From contig NZ_CP061280.1 in the NCBI RefSeq assembly GCF_014541205.1, forward strand, positions 248,001-312,000: DNA of 64,000 bases, in the 5' to 3' direction. The position numbers and the translations under genes were made by a program. This document shows positions 41,546 through 51,544 of the stretch, in pieces. Below the pieces are notes generated by a model that was given only the letters and a program-made list of their open reading frames with translations, was not told where the DNA came from and searched no databases. Positions within the stretch are counted from its first letter, which is position 1. The number at the start of each line of letters is the position of its first letter. This stretch comes from Mannheimia bovis (GTDB lineage Bacteria; Pseudomonadota; Gammaproteobacteria; Enterobacterales; Pasteurellaceae).

Positions 41546-42895
41546 TTAGAGCAACCAGCTACCAATCAACGCACAAGCAAAACCGGTTAAACCAATTGAG
41601 GTTTCTAGCATTGTCCAGGTTTTGAGGGTGGTTTTTTCGTCCATTTCAAGGAAGCGACTCATCAGCCAGAAGCCTGAATCGTTTACGTGAGAAAGAACGG
41701 TTGCACCTGAAGCGATTGAAATCACGATAAAGCAAAGATCAAACTGGCTTAAATCTGTTGCAGCTGCCACCATTGGAGCAATTAATGCCGCCGTTGTCGT
41801 TAAAGCAACAGTTGCAGAACCTTGTGCCACACGGAACACTGTTGCAATAATAAAGGCTGCAACAACAATCGGCATTCCGGTATCTGCCATCATTTCAGAT
41901 AATACATCGCCAATGCCACTTGCACGCAACACGCCACCAAACATACCTCCAGCACCTGTTACTAGCACGATAGAACAAATTGGACCAAGTGCGTTATTAC
42001 AAATTTTCTCAATTTGATCGAAGCTACGGTTATCACGCAGCAACATAATCGCCACAATTAAGGTAATTAATAATGCTACAGGTGTTTTTCCAATTAAACG
42101 TAGGCTTTGCACCCAAAGTTCGTTACCGTCCACGACTTTTGCAACGGAAAGTGTGTTCAAGCCTGTATCAAACAAAATTAAGATAATTGGCAGTAATAGT
42201 ACCGTCAGCACTTTACCGAAGCTCGGTGGATTTTGTACTGCCATTTCATTTGCAGATAAGCCGTTCAAAAATGCTTTTGGCAAATCAACGTGAATACGTT
42301 TGCTGATAAATTGGCTGAACATATAAGTACCAATGTACCAAGTTGGAATTGCACAAACTAAACCCACTAATACCAATAGCCCCATATTTACACCAAGTAG
42401 ATCGCCCGAAGCAACCGGACCTGGGTGAGGAGGAAGGAATGCGTGCATTACCGCAAATGCCCCTGCAGACGGGAAGGCATAACGTAGCACTGAACCACCG
42501 AACTGCTTCGCGACGCTAAAAATAATCGGCAACATTACGACTAAACCTGCATCAAAGAAAATCGGGAAACCGAATAGCAATGAGGCTACACCCAATGCAA
42601 ATGGTGCTTTCTCTTTACCGAATTTATTGATAAGCGTGTCTGCTAATACTTTTGCACCACCCGTGATTTCAAGCAAGCGACCAATCATTGCTCCCAATCC
42701 CACCAACAATGCAACAGAAGCAAGCGTACCGCCAAAGCCATTCAGTAACGTTGGCAAGATTTTATCAACAGGAATACCTGCAGCTAATGCCGTGAGTAAA
42801 CTCACAATAATCAAGGCTACAAAGGCGTGAACCTTAAATTTAATAATTAAGACCAGCAATAATAAAATTGCGGCAAACATAATGAAAAGTAACAT
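41546..42895 (-). CDS. gntT: Gluconate:H+ symporter, GntP family
   Basis: The 449-residue protein has about a dozen membrane helices and the GntP family motifs (FGFPIFFDAGLVVMLPI, MHAFLPPHPGPVASGD, SHVNDSGFW). It imports gluconate. I start at MLLFIMFAA with TGGAGAAAATAGT upstream; the longer frame would add a non-homologous leader overlapping an operator. It is divergent from gntK with two GntR-type sites between them. gntT versus gntU cannot be decided from sequence alone. Confidence 0.88.
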   Translation of the reverse strand: MLLFIMFAAILLLLVLIIKFKVHAFVALIIVSLLTALAAGIPVDKILPTLLNGFGGTLASVALLVGLGAMIGRLLEITGGAKVLADTLINKFGKEKAPFALGVASLLFGFPIFFDAGLVVMLPIIFSVAKQFGGSVLRYAFPSAGAFAVMHAFLPPHPGPVASGDLLGVNMGLLVLVGLVCAIPTWYIGTYMFSQFISKRIHVDLPKAFLNGLSANEMAVQNPPSFGKVLTVLLLPIILILFDTGLNTLSVAKVVDGNELWVQSLRLIGKTPVALLITLIVAIMLLRDNRSFDQIEKICNNALGPICSIVLVTGAGGMFGGVLRASGIGDVLSEMMADTGMPIVVAAFIIATVFRVAQGSATVALTTTAALIAPMVAAATDLSQFDLCFIVISIASGATVLSHVNDSGFWLMSRFLEMDEKTTLKTWTMLETSIGLTGFACALIGSWLL

Positions 42896-42916
42896 ACTAT
42901 TTTCTCCACAACAAAT

Positions 42917-42930
42917 TGTTATCGGTAACA
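42917..42930. promoter_or_regulatory. GntR operator near the gluconate transporter gene
   Basis: TGTTATCGGTAACA is a near-perfect inverted repeat that matches the GntR consensus (GTTA-N4-TAAC). It overlaps the transporter promoter/leader. Confidence 0.75.
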
Positions 42931-42981
42931 TAACGATAAAAACCAAACTTGTAAATAAGTCGTTATTTTTTATTTTAAATT

Positions 42982-42997
42982 TGTGATCTACTTCAAA
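42982..42997. promoter_or_regulatory. Probable CRP site in the gntT-gntK intergenic region
   Basis: TGTGA, TCTACT, TCAAA fits the TGTGA-N6-TCACA consensus in nine of ten bases and lies between the two divergent promoters. Confidence 0.55.
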
Positions 42998-43066
42998 TTT
43001 TGCATAAATAGCAGATGATTTTTCGTTTTAAACTGCTAAATTAAACCCAAATAGAAGTTACCGATA

Positions 43067-43080
43067 ACATAGGAGCAGAC
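43067..43080. promoter_or_regulatory. GntR operator just before gntK
   Basis: GTTACCGATAAC with trailing AT lies immediately upstream of the gntK ribosome site (AGGAG). It is the inverse of the operator at 42917-42930, so a dimeric repressor could bridge both. Confidence 0.75.
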
Positions 43081-43082
43081 AA

Positions 43083-43598
43083 ATGTCTCAAGGAAAAGCA
43101 TTTATCTTAATGGGGGTTTCCAGTACAGGGAAAACCTCTGTCGGCACGGCTGTTGCACAGAAATTAGGGTTAAAATTGATTGATGGGGATGATCTTCACC
43201 CTCGTGCGAACATAGTGAAAATGGCAAGTGGTACACCGCTAAATGATGATGACCGCCATCCTTGGTTAGAGAGAATTAACGATGCGGCATTCAGTCTTGA
43301 ACAGAAGAGTGAGAAAGGAATTATTGTCTGCTCAGCACTCAAGAAAAAATATCGTGATCAAATCCGTGAAGGCAATGCTGATGTAAAATTTTTATTCCTG
43401 CACGGCTCATTTGAGTTGGTATTAGAGCGAATGAAGCAACGTAAAGGGCATTTTATGAAACCTGAAATGCTGCAAAGCCAGTTTAACACCCTCGAAATTC
43501 CACAAGCTGACGAGCCTGATGTGATCTTTATTGATATTGACGGCAGTTTTGAGGAGGTAGTGGAGAGATGTGTAGAGGCTGTAAAACCCTTGATTTAA
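43083..43598 (+). CDS. gntK: Gluconokinase
   Basis: The 171-residue P-loop kinase has GVSSTGKTS as Walker A, DGDDLHPRANIVKMASGTPLN (substrate region) and CSALKKKYRDQIR, as in GntK. It phosphorylates gluconate to 6-phosphogluconate for the pentose phosphate or Entner-Doudoroff route. It is divergent from the transporter and converges with gntR. Confidence 0.95.
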   Translation: MSQGKAFILMGVSSTGKTSVGTAVAQKLGLKLIDGDDLHPRANIVKMASGTPLNDDDRHPWLERINDAAFSLEQKSEKGIIVCSALKKKYRDQIREGNADVKFLFLHGSFELVLERMKQRKGHFMKPEMLQSQFNTLEIPQADEPDVIFIDIDGSFEEVVERCVEAVKPLI

Positions 43599-43642
43599 GA
43601 TACAAGCGGTCTAAATTACAAAAAAATTTGCACAAACGCTTG

Positions 43643-44638
43643 CTACACACTTTCTCCCAAATGGATCTGATACCCTAAATTGATAATCGGGCTTTGTTGC
43701 GGTATGCCGTGAATGCGGTCTAACAGTTCCTGTGCTGCCACTCTGCCCATTTGCAGACGAGGGGTAATCACGCTCGCAAGTTGCGGAGTGAGGGATTGCC
43801 CAACATCGTGTCCGTGAAAACCGGCAATTTTAATCTGCTCAGGCACTGCAATGCCTAAACGTTGGCATTCAAATAATGCTCCAATAGCTAAGTCGTCATT
43901 GGTGCAGAACACACCATCTAGTTGTGGTTGTAGTGCGAGAGCTTGACGGAGTTGTTCTGCTCCAAGCGTAAAAGAGGAATGTTCTTCTGTCGTGATATTC
44001 AATGGTGTCAAACCGTGTTTTTGCATCGCCTGCTCGTAGCCCTGCATTTTAAGCTGAGAGCGTTTATCCATTCTCGCCCCGAAATAGGCAATGTGGCGGC
44101 TGCCTCGATTGATCATCGTTTCCACCATCGCTTGTGCTGCAGAAATATTGTCAAATCCGACCGCTTGTTGAATACCGCCTTCACATTCCATTATCTCAAT
44201 CACAGGAATTCGAGCCACTTCCAGCATTTTTAGCGTACGGGCAGAGTGGTGATTTTCCGAGAGAATAATGCCATCAATATTATAGGAAAGCAGTGACTCA
44301 ATCCGCTTCTCTTCCTTTTCTTCGCTATAACCGTAGTGAGCAAGCATTGTCTGGTAACCAGCTTGGTCGGTAATTTGTTCAATGCCTTTAATTACATCCG
44401 CAAAAACTTGGTTCGTGAGTGAAGGAACAAGCACACCAATTGCTCTACTTTTGGCATTGGAGAGAATATCTGGGGCACGATTCGGAATATAACCAAACTG
44501 CTCTATCGCTTGTGCAATGCGTTCTCCGGTCTCTTTCGCTACCGTATTCGGATCACGCAAAAAACGGCTAACAGTCATTTTGGTAATACCAAGATGGGAG
44601 GCAATGTCTTGCAAAGTAGGACGTTTATGTTTGGTCAT
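43643..44638 (-). CDS. gntR: Gluconate utilisation repressor GntR (LacI family)
   Basis: The 331-residue regulator has an N-terminal LacI helix-turn-helix (TLQDIASHLGITKMTVSRFL) and a periplasmic-binding-protein-like effector domain. Context (gntK and the transporter with GntR-type operators) makes GntR the likely identity. In relatives gluconate releases it from DNA. It begins with ATG and is probably transcribed alone. Confidence 0.9.
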   Translation of the reverse strand: MTKHKRPTLQDIASHLGITKMTVSRFLRDPNTVAKETGERIAQAIEQFGYIPNRAPDILSNAKSRAIGVLVPSLTNQVFADVIKGIEQITDQAGYQTMLAHYGYSEEKEEKRIESLLSYNIDGIILSENHHSARTLKMLEVARIPVIEIMECEGGIQQAVGFDNISAAQAMVETMINRGSRHIAYFGARMDKRSQLKMQGYEQAMQKHGLTPLNITTEEHSSFTLGAEQLRQALALQPQLDGVFCTNDDLAIGALFECQRLGIAVPEQIKIAGFHGHDVGQSLTPQLASVITPRLQMGRVAAQELLDRIHGIPQQSPIINLGYQIHLGESV

Positions 44639-44712
44639 TTAGAATATGTTGAGGGATAAATCAAATGTGGCTCATTATATGCAAAATTTTGCACAAAAAC
44701 GACCGCTTGTAG

Positions 44713-45873
44713 CTACTCTTCCCGAAACTCTTTTGGGGTTTTGCCAAATTCTTTTTTAAATACCGCATAGAAATACTGTAGGGAAGGATATCCGCACACA
44801 TTAGCAATCTCTTGGGTAGAAATATCGGTAAATTTGAGCATATATTTTGCTCGAGCCAGCTTTTCCTCGTGGATAACTTGATGAATAGTTTTATTCATTT
44901 CCTCTTTAAAACGCTGCTCAAGGTTAGAGCGAGAAATTTTCAGATGATCCAACACTTGCTCAACCTTGATCCCCTGACAAGCTCGATGGCGAATAAAGTG
45001 CATAGCCTGAATCACTAGCGGATCTTGTAAAGAACGGTAGTCGGTCGAACGCCGCTCTTCCACATTCATCGGTGGAATTAAAATTGGTTTCGTGGAAACA
45101 GGCAAATCATTCAATTTGCGATAAAGTAATTTTGCAGCGTGGTAACCAATTTGCGTTGTGCCCTGTGTAACGGAAGAGAGGGAAACACGAGAGAGATATT
45201 GGATCAGCTCTTCATTATCAATGCCAATAACACAAAGCTGGTCAGGTACCGCAATTTTGAGATGTTCGCAGGTTTGAAGTAAATGTCTGGCTCGAGCATC
45301 GGTTACGGCAATAATGCCTGTATGCAGCGGTAATTTCTGTAGCCAGTCGCCTAATTTTTCTTGTAACTCAAACCAATTATCAGAGTGGGCTTGCTCTCCC
45401 ATATAACAAATTGGCTGATGTTCATATTTTTCCATCAACTGAATAAAGGCATTTTGGCGTTCTATCGCCCAATGCTTTTCCGTTTCCGCAGGGTAACCGT
45501 AAAAGGCAAACTGATTAATCCCTTTTTGCTTTAAGTGCAAAAAAGCGGCTTCCACCAAGGCATAGTTATCGGTTGCGACATAAGGCACTTTGGGGTAAAA
45601 GTCAGGATTTTGATAAGAGCCCCCCACCCCTACAATCGGTACATCAATACCTTTTAGTAGTTCAACGGTTTCAGGATCGTCAAAATCAGCAATAATACCG
45701 TCAATTGAGAGGCTTTCTATCGTGTTTTTGTGATAAACAAAATCATCTTCTACAAAAATATCCCACGAACATTGCGATGCTTGAATAAACTGCCCGATGC
45801 CTTGCATAACTCCACGATCATAAACTTTGTTAGCATTAAAAAGTAGGGCAACTTTATGGTATTTCTCTATCAT
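44713..45873 (-). CDS. xylR: Xylose operon activator XylR (AraC family)
   Basis: The 386-residue protein joins an N-terminal sugar-binding LacI-like domain to a C-terminal AraC helix-turn-helix pair (VLDHLKISRSNLEQRF and ISTQEIANVCGYPSLQYFYAVFKKEFGKTPKEF). XylR binds xylose and activates the xylose promoters. It follows the xyloside operon after a terminator, so it likely has its own promoter in the short gap. Confidence 0.95.
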   Translation of the reverse strand: MIEKYHKVALLFNANKVYDRGVMQGIGQFIQASQCSWDIFVEDDFVYHKNTIESLSIDGIIADFDDPETVELLKGIDVPIVGVGGSYQNPDFYPKVPYVATDNYALVEAAFLHLKQKGINQFAFYGYPAETEKHWAIERQNAFIQLMEKYEHQPICYMGEQAHSDNWFELQEKLGDWLQKLPLHTGIIAVTDARARHLLQTCEHLKIAVPDQLCVIGIDNEELIQYLSRVSLSSVTQGTTQIGYHAAKLLYRKLNDLPVSTKPILIPPMNVEERRSTDYRSLQDPLVIQAMHFIRHRACQGIKVEQVLDHLKISRSNLEQRFKEEMNKTIHQVIHEEKLARAKYMLKFTDISTQEIANVCGYPSLQYFYAVFKKEFGKTPKEFREE

Positions 45874-45945
45874 TTAGCCTCCAAGTGTCGGTTTAGGGCT
45901 AACTATAAAAGAAAATGATTGCTTAATCAAAGAAGATAAAAAAAG

Positions 45946-45980
45946 AAAAGCCGGCTAGATAATTTATCTCGCCTGCTTTT
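45946..45980 (-). terminator. Terminator after the aldo/keto reductase gene
   Basis: Stem of AAAAGC, GGC and AGATAA blocks with their complements and two mismatches, ending on the minus strand in CTTTTTTTATC. Confidence 0.65.
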
Positions 45981-45998
45981 CGTTCTAATTGTTAAGTT

Positions 45999-46979
45999 CT
46001 ACCACAAATGATGCACGCTTGGACGGATTAAGCGGTTATAAATCTCTTGAACTTTTTGCATTTCATTTTCAGTGAGCGGCGGGAAGTTATCTACGGCGGC
46101 GTTAGTAATCACTTGTGAAACCTTACTTGCACCCGGGATTACTGTACTAACCGCTTCATTCATCAACACCCAACGTAGGACGAAAGGAATTAAATCTTCC
46201 GTGCCGAATAGGACTTTCAGTTCCTCCACCGCTTGTAAACCAAGTTGATAATCCACACCCGAAAAGGTTTCGCCTTTATCAAAAGCTTCGCCATTGCGGT
46301 TAAAAGTACGATGATCATCTTTACCAAAAGCAGTATTTGCGTTGTATCTGCCTGTGAGTAAACCGCTTGCAAGCGGCACTCGAGCAATAATTCCTACATC
46401 TTTCTGCTGTGCGGTTGGGAAAAGTTCCTCCAATGGTTTTAAACGGAACATATTGAAGATCACTTCCATTGCGGCAATATCGTAGCCCATTGCCAGCAAG
46501 CCTTCTTCTACAGTTTCGATACTCACACCGTAGTCGATTAATTTTCCACTAGACTTAAGCTGTTCCAATTTCGCAAAAATCTCATCATTGCGATACACCG
46601 AGGTTGGCGGGCAATGGAGCAAAATCATATCTAACTTTTCTGTACCTAAACGGCTTAAACTACCCTCAACAAACTTTTCGATAGCTTGCGGCGTGTACAT
46701 TTCGGCAGTGTGTGGATTTAACGCTCGCCCACACTTGGTTACCACATAGAAAAAGTCAGGATATTTTTTCAGGATTTCGCCAATGGCTTTCTCGCTTTGC
46801 CCATTGTTATACACATCAGCAGTATCAATAAAATTGATGCCTTGCTCATAAGCGGTTTCCAAAATTGCCATTGCCTCTTGATGATTAAAAGGGTCTCCCC
46901 ATTTCGTACCAAGCTGCCAAGTGCCTAAGCCAATTTCTGAAACCATTTTGTTGGTTTTACCAAATCGACGTTGTTGCAT
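45999..46979 (-). CDS. Aldo/keto reductase of the xyloside operon
   Basis: The 326-residue protein has the aldo/keto reductase catalytic set: aspartate and tyrosine in NFIDTADVYNNGQSE, lysine in VVTKCGR, and histidine in MILLHCPP, plus a C-terminal NADPH-site segment VIPGASKVSQV. The substrate is unknown; in this operon a sugar aldehyde such as xylose is a reasonable guess, but it could be a general detoxifying enzyme. It follows the xylosidase by 14 bases. I use the second of two adjacent ATGs because GGAGG lies five bases before it. Confidence 0.8.
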   Translation of the reverse strand: MQQRRFGKTNKMVSEIGLGTWQLGTKWGDPFNHQEAMAILETAYEQGINFIDTADVYNNGQSEKAIGEILKKYPDFFYVVTKCGRALNPHTAEMYTPQAIEKFVEGSLSRLGTEKLDMILLHCPPTSVYRNDEIFAKLEQLKSSGKLIDYGVSIETVEEGLLAMGYDIAAMEVIFNMFRLKPLEELFPTAQQKDVGIIARVPLASGLLTGRYNANTAFGKDDHRTFNRNGEAFDKGETFSGVDYQLGLQAVEELKVLFGTEDLIPFVLRWVLMNEAVSTVIPGASKVSQVITNAAVDNFPPLTENEMQKVQEIYNRLIRPSVHHLW

Positions 46980-46993
46980 CATAACCTCCGATA

Positions 46994-48682
46994 TCAGCCG
47001 AAACGGCTTTCAGAACGTTCCCAAGAGAAAGAACCATCATCAAGCTGTTTATCGCCCAGCTCCTTATAGTCAAAATAACTAAATTCTGCAGTAGAGTCAT
47101 AGCCTGAATAATCAACTGCTGCAAGCCCGACAAAAGCCCCTGTGAAGAAGCCACCATAACTGCGTAACACATAATCATCTGAGAGAACCGCAGCATCTAA
47201 TTCAACCGGAATAGCGTGCCATTGTTTACCATCAAATGAATATTCGTAGCTGTAAGTTTCTTTACGTACTTTAGTTTTAAACCAAACATACTCCGTTCCG
47301 TCAGGAATGACAATCGCTTTGTCTTTCAGGTAAGAAGTATATTGCCCGTTTCTAAGTCCACCTTTATTTTCTGCTACTTCAATTACCTGCTGACCTTGAT
47401 CATTTTTAGTGATGAAAATCCAAGACCAATGTGAGTGATTGTAGTAGTTGGTTAAACCTGCCATTGATTGATAAGAAAACGGGGTAAATTTCACTTTAGT
47501 TTCCACATCAAAATAGAAGGCTTGCCAGCGGCGAGCGATTAATGACAGATCGTGCGTATTCGCAAGAGAACCTCGACCAACCAATTTTAAAACGCCCTTG
47601 CCTGTTTCGCCCATCTCTTTACTAAAAGGTACTCTCAACGTGTTCCAGTTGATATCCAACGTTGGGCTATCAAATTCATCGTGTTGAGAATGATCTGCCG
47701 GAGCTTCGGTAAAAATCGCATCTTTCGGTGCTTCTACAAATGTTCTACCACCGTGCCCGCCTACAATATAAGGCCAGCCGTCTTGATCAAACTCTACTTT
47801 TTGAATGGACGTTTCACGTCCTAATGTAGACCAACCACGAGGGTCAGTTGCTGATTCCGTTGGGTGATTCCAAGGTCTTGCCGTGAGTGAAGCGTAATAC
47901 CATTCACCACTTGGCGTATCAACTAATGAACCGTGCCCCTGTTTTTGTAAGTAAGAGTTAGGTGTATCAAAATTGGTAATAAACGGTGTGTTCGGTGCTA
48001 ATTCAAACGAATGAGCCTCAAGGGTTTTAGAACGAGCAACCACTTCTTGATGTGTAAATACTGTTCCTCCCTCTGCAGCGAAGAGATAATATTCTCCATT
48101 AATTTTATAAATATGTGGTCCTTCAACTAATTTCACTTCTGTGCCTTCAAAAATAGTACGCTGGGTTTCCGGCTTGAGTTTCATCGTTGCAACATCAAAT
48201 TCGGTCAGCGTAATGCCATCAAACGGGTGGCGATATTCACGGTGATCCCAAGTTTGTTGCACCAAATATTTTCTGCCGTCATCATCGTGGAATAACGAAG
48301 CATCAAAGCCAACACCGTTTAATTTAATCGGGTCTGACCAAGGTCCTTGAATATCTTTTGCGGTTGTCAGATAGTTCGTCATATCCTTAAATGCACCATC
48401 GGTAATTTTTACATCCGTGTAAACCAACCAAAATTGACCGTCAGCATAAGAGAGATCGGGAGCCCATATCCCACCTGAAGATGGATTGCCTCGCATATCT
48501 AACAACGTAGTTGTATCTAAGACATTTTTTACTAAATTCCAATGTACCAAATCTTTTGATTCGTGAATTCTCACACCAGGGAACCACTCAAATGTTGAGG
48601 TTGCAATGTAATAAGTATTCCCCACACGCACAATAGACGGATCTGGGTTAAAGCCGGGTAAAATTGGATTTTGAATTTGCAT
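46994..48682 (-). CDS. xynB: GH43 beta-xylosidase / xylan 1,4-beta-xylosidase
   Basis: The 562-residue protein has the five-bladed GH43 catalytic domain: the base aspartate in NPILPGFNPDPSIVRVG, a second in WAPDLSY and the acid glutamate in VEGPHIYK. A C-terminal beta-sandwich (about residues 330-540) is typical of GH43 xylosidases. There is no signal peptide, so it works on xylo-oligosaccharides inside the cell after transport. It is the middle gene of transporter-xylosidase-reductase. Confidence 0.92.
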   Translation of the reverse strand: MQIQNPILPGFNPDPSIVRVGNTYYIATSTFEWFPGVRIHESKDLVHWNLVKNVLDTTTLLDMRGNPSSGGIWAPDLSYADGQFWLVYTDVKITDGAFKDMTNYLTTAKDIQGPWSDPIKLNGVGFDASLFHDDDGRKYLVQQTWDHREYRHPFDGITLTEFDVATMKLKPETQRTIFEGTEVKLVEGPHIYKINGEYYLFAAEGGTVFTHQEVVARSKTLEAHSFELAPNTPFITNFDTPNSYLQKQGHGSLVDTPSGEWYYASLTARPWNHPTESATDPRGWSTLGRETSIQKVEFDQDGWPYIVGGHGGRTFVEAPKDAIFTEAPADHSQHDEFDSPTLDINWNTLRVPFSKEMGETGKGVLKLVGRGSLANTHDLSLIARRWQAFYFDVETKVKFTPFSYQSMAGLTNYYNHSHWSWIFITKNDQGQQVIEVAENKGGLRNGQYTSYLKDKAIVIPDGTEYVWFKTKVRKETYSYEYSFDGKQWHAIPVELDAAVLSDDYVLRSYGGFFTGAFVGLAAVDYSGYDSTAEFSYFDYKELGDKQLDDGSFSWERSESRFG

Positions 48683-48704
48683 AATCTATTCTCCTACACT
48701 CAAA

Positions 48705-50153
48705 TTATTTGGAATATGCGGTAATTTTTTCATTGATGTGATCAATATCGGTATCACTTAACGGATAACGGCTCATCACAAATCCTGCCACGATGGCTAA
48801 CACAATCGGAGCCCAAATCATTGAAAGATTGATACCAAATAAAGCATCTTCCGTCTGAGCCACAAGTGAACCATTAAAGCCATAAACTGCATTGATATAG
48901 CCCGGAATAATACCGCCTAACGCTAAACCGATTTTAAAGAACAAGCCCATTAATGCGTTGATGATACCTGCCACACGTTTTTTCGATTTAAATTCGCCAA
49001 AGGTTACAACCTCCGGTACTAATGCCCACATAAAACCGGTAGCAGAAGTTAAACCCCATTGTTGTAAAAAACGACCGATATACCCCAGAGTTGGCGAATC
49101 TTTGAAGGCGTCAAATTGCCATACCCATAAACAAAGTTGCCCTAGCACGAAAATCCCTAAAAACAGATAGAAGAAATTCTTTTTACCGATGGTGCGGCGT
49201 AATTTCGGCCATAAGAAAACTAAGAAAATACCCGGGATAGAACCTAATAACCCCACTGAAGCAATCCACTCGGAATGTCCGATATTATATTTTAGGTAGA
49301 AAGGCCAAACCGTATTACCAAAGAACATAAAGGTAAAACCGATTAAGAAGAACATACCTAAAATTTGTAACGGACGGTTACGTTTTAACTCATTGATTAA
49401 GTCTGAATATTTCACATTTTCAGTTTCTTCCGCACTTGGAATAATTCGCTCTTTAACGCCAAAGTAAGAGAACATCAATGCAGCAAATCCAACAACCATA
49501 TAAATGGCATAGACTTTAAACCAAGCCAGTCCTGCGGCAGCAGACATATAATCGCCTAAATAGAGTTCAATGCCGAAGAAACCGGTATTTTTTAACTCTG
49601 TGTGTGGTGCAAGTAGCTGTACAAAAAGCGGGAAAAGCGTGTAAACAAACAAGTTAGCGATATTTGCCATCGTCATTCGGGTGGTGGTTAATTTCGCAAT
49701 TTCTTCGGTATCACGAGTTAAAGATGCAGAAAGTGAACCATAAGGAATATTTACGAAAGAATAGACCATCGCTGTCGCAAAATAAGAGAGGAAAGCATAA
49801 ATCACTGAGCCTCGTACCGATTCAATCGGTAAAAATAGTAATGATGCTAAAATAACCAACGGAATACCAAATTTCAGCAAATAAGGGCGATATTTACCTT
49901 GTGCGGTTGGTTTACTTTTATCAATAAACGCACCGACTAACGGATCCCAAAACACATTTCCCCATTTCACAATTAAGAAAATAGTCGCACCGGCTGCGGC
50001 AGAAATACCATTTACGGTAGTTAAGTAGGTGAGTAAGAAACCACCAACAGTACCAAAAACTAAATTTTGGGCTAAGTCGCCACTACCATAAGCGATACGT
50101 TCAAACGTACTGAGTTTTGCAAACTCATCAGCTTTACTTTTTATTGCGTTCAT
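48705..50153 (-). CDS. xynP: GPH-family xyloside:cation symporter (XynP-like)
   Basis: The 482-residue protein has twelve membrane helices and the GPH signature around YGSGDLAQNLVF, VKWGNVFWDPLVGAFIDKS and KYRPYLLKFG. With a xylosidase next to it, import of xylobiose or longer xylosides is likely. An ATG preceded by GGAGTTCG is used; a GTG one codon earlier is the other option. The promoter region has a XylR-like motif and a perfect CRP site. Confidence 0.88.
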   Translation of the reverse strand: MNAIKSKADEFAKLSTFERIAYGSGDLAQNLVFGTVGGFLLTYLTTVNGISAAAGATIFLIVKWGNVFWDPLVGAFIDKSKPTAQGKYRPYLLKFGIPLVILASLLFLPIESVRGSVIYAFLSYFATAMVYSFVNIPYGSLSASLTRDTEEIAKLTTTRMTMANIANLFVYTLFPLFVQLLAPHTELKNTGFFGIELYLGDYMSAAAGLAWFKVYAIYMVVGFAALMFSYFGVKERIIPSAEETENVKYSDLINELKRNRPLQILGMFFLIGFTFMFFGNTVWPFYLKYNIGHSEWIASVGLLGSIPGIFLVFLWPKLRRTIGKKNFFYLFLGIFVLGQLCLWVWQFDAFKDSPTLGYIGRFLQQWGLTSATGFMWALVPEVVTFGEFKSKKRVAGIINALMGLFFKIGLALGGIIPGYINAVYGFNGSLVAQTEDALFGINLSMIWAPIVLAIVAGFVMSRYPLSDTDIDHINEKITAYSK

Positions 50154-50236
50154 CACGAACTCCTTATTTTATGGATTAAGTGCTTGTATTTTCGAGTAAA
50201 TAAATTAAGCTCTCAATTATGATAATTTTTCATTGC

Positions 50237-50270
50237 ATTACGTTTTTTCACTTTTGTGAACCATATCACA
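50237..50270. promoter_or_regulatory. XylR-CRP composite site upstream of the xyloside operon
   Basis: ATTACGTTTTTTCAC is followed by a perfect CRP palindrome TGTGA-ACCATA-TCACA (50255-50270). The same ATTACG...TTCACTTTTGTGA sequence occurs upstream of xylF, so the two operons probably share XylR and CRP control. Confidence 0.75.
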
Positions 50271-50344
50271 AAATGAGAAAATTCAACTAAAAATAAAAAA
50301 GCACCACCATTAAAAATAGCAGTGCTTTATGAAAAATGCTTAAT

Positions 50345-50402
50345 GCAAGCGGTTATTTTTTAAGAATAAATTGCAAAAAATTTTACAAATTCAACCGCTT
50401 GT
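50345..50402 (-). terminator. Uptake-sequence inverted pair after xylH, possible terminator
   Basis: ACCGCTTGT (50394-50402) pairs with GCAAGCGGTT (50345-50354), loop about 38 bases. A further stem AAAGCAC / GTGCTTT lies at about 50288-50323 in the same gap. Termination of xylFGH probably occurs in this region, but the T-tracts are modest. Confidence 0.45.
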
Positions 50403-50413
50403 AACTTTAAGTC

Positions 50414-51541
50414 TTAGGCTTTTTTCTTGCTGATGATATCCACCCAAACCGCAAGCAGTAAAATTGCCCCTTTTACGATATATTGCCAGAAAGTTGGTAC
50501 ATCAAGCATACTCATTCCGTTATCCAGTAAGGCGATGATAAATGCACCGATAACAACACCGTAAATTGTACCGACACCACCGGCTAAACTTGCTCCACCA
50601 ATCACACAAGCGGCAATGGCATCAAGCTCAGCATTTTGCCCTGCTGATGGAGCACCTGCACCAAGTCGAGAGCTTAAAATCAAACCTGCAATGGCGACTA
50701 ATAATCCGTTTAATGCGAAAATGGAAAGTTTGATTTTTTCAACTGCAATACCAGAGAGACGTGCGGCATCAATATTGCCACCAATCGCATAAACGTGGCG
50801 ACCAAAGGCAGTTTTGCGAGCTAGGAATGTGCCTGCAATTGCTAATACTACTAATACCAATACCGGGAATGGTACGCCTCGATAATCATTAAGCAGATAA
50901 ATTGCCCCCAATACAATCATCGCTACAATGCCATATTTAAGCGTATCTTTCGGCATAGATGGCACAGTTAAATTGAGTTTCTGTCTGGCTTTACGTTGAT
51001 AGCTGCCCCAAGCAATAAAGCAGAAAATACCGATAGTGCCTAAAATCATACCGACCATATCCGGCAAGTAGCCTTGACCGATAGTTGTCATCTCTTCGCT
51101 GATAGGCGAAACCGTTGTACCGTTAGTGATACCGACTAAGATGCCACGAAACGCCAACATACCTGCAAGGGTTACAATAAAAGATGGTACTTTTTGATAA
51201 GCCACCCACCAGCCGTTCCAGGCACCAATCATTAAACCTAAAATCAGCGTAACTACAATGGTTAGCGACAAAGGCCAGCCCCACCAGACATTACTGATCG
51301 CAGCAAAACCGCCAAGTAAACCCATTAGTGAGCCGACCGATAAATCGATTTCAGCAGAAATAATCACAAATACCATACCAATGGCAAGAATACCTGTAAT
51401 GGAAGTTTGGCGTAGCAGGTTAGAAATATTTCTGGCACTTAAATAAGCACCGTCAGTTGCAATAGAGAAAAAGCTCATAATTACGATGATTGCAATCAGC
51501 ATAATATAAACTTGTAAATTAATGGATTTTAACTTATTCAT
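50414..51541 (-). CDS. xylH: Xylose ABC transporter permease XylH
   Basis: The 375-residue membrane protein has about ten helices and the BPD_transp_2 signatures ([56 protein letters not shown]). It forms the channel for high-affinity xylose import with XylG and XylF. It starts three bases after xylG. Confidence 0.95.
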   Translation of the reverse strand: MNKLKSINLQVYIMLIAIIVIMSFFSIATDGAYLSARNISNLLRQTSITGILAIGMVFVIISAEIDLSVGSLMGLLGGFAAISNVWWGWPLSLTIVVTLILGLMIGAWNGWWVAYQKVPSFIVTLAGMLAFRGILVGITNGTTVSPISEEMTTIGQGYLPDMVGMILGTIGIFCFIAWGSYQRKARQKLNLTVPSMPKDTLKYGIVAMIVLGAIYLLNDYRGVPFPVLVLVVLAIAGTFLARKTAFGRHVYAIGGNIDAARLSGIAVEKIKLSIFALNGLLVAIAGLILSSRLGAGAPSAGQNAELDAIAACVIGGASLAGGVGTIYGVVIGAFIIALLDNGMSMLDVPTFWQYIVKGAILLLAVWVDIISKKKA

Positions 51542-51544
51542 AGA

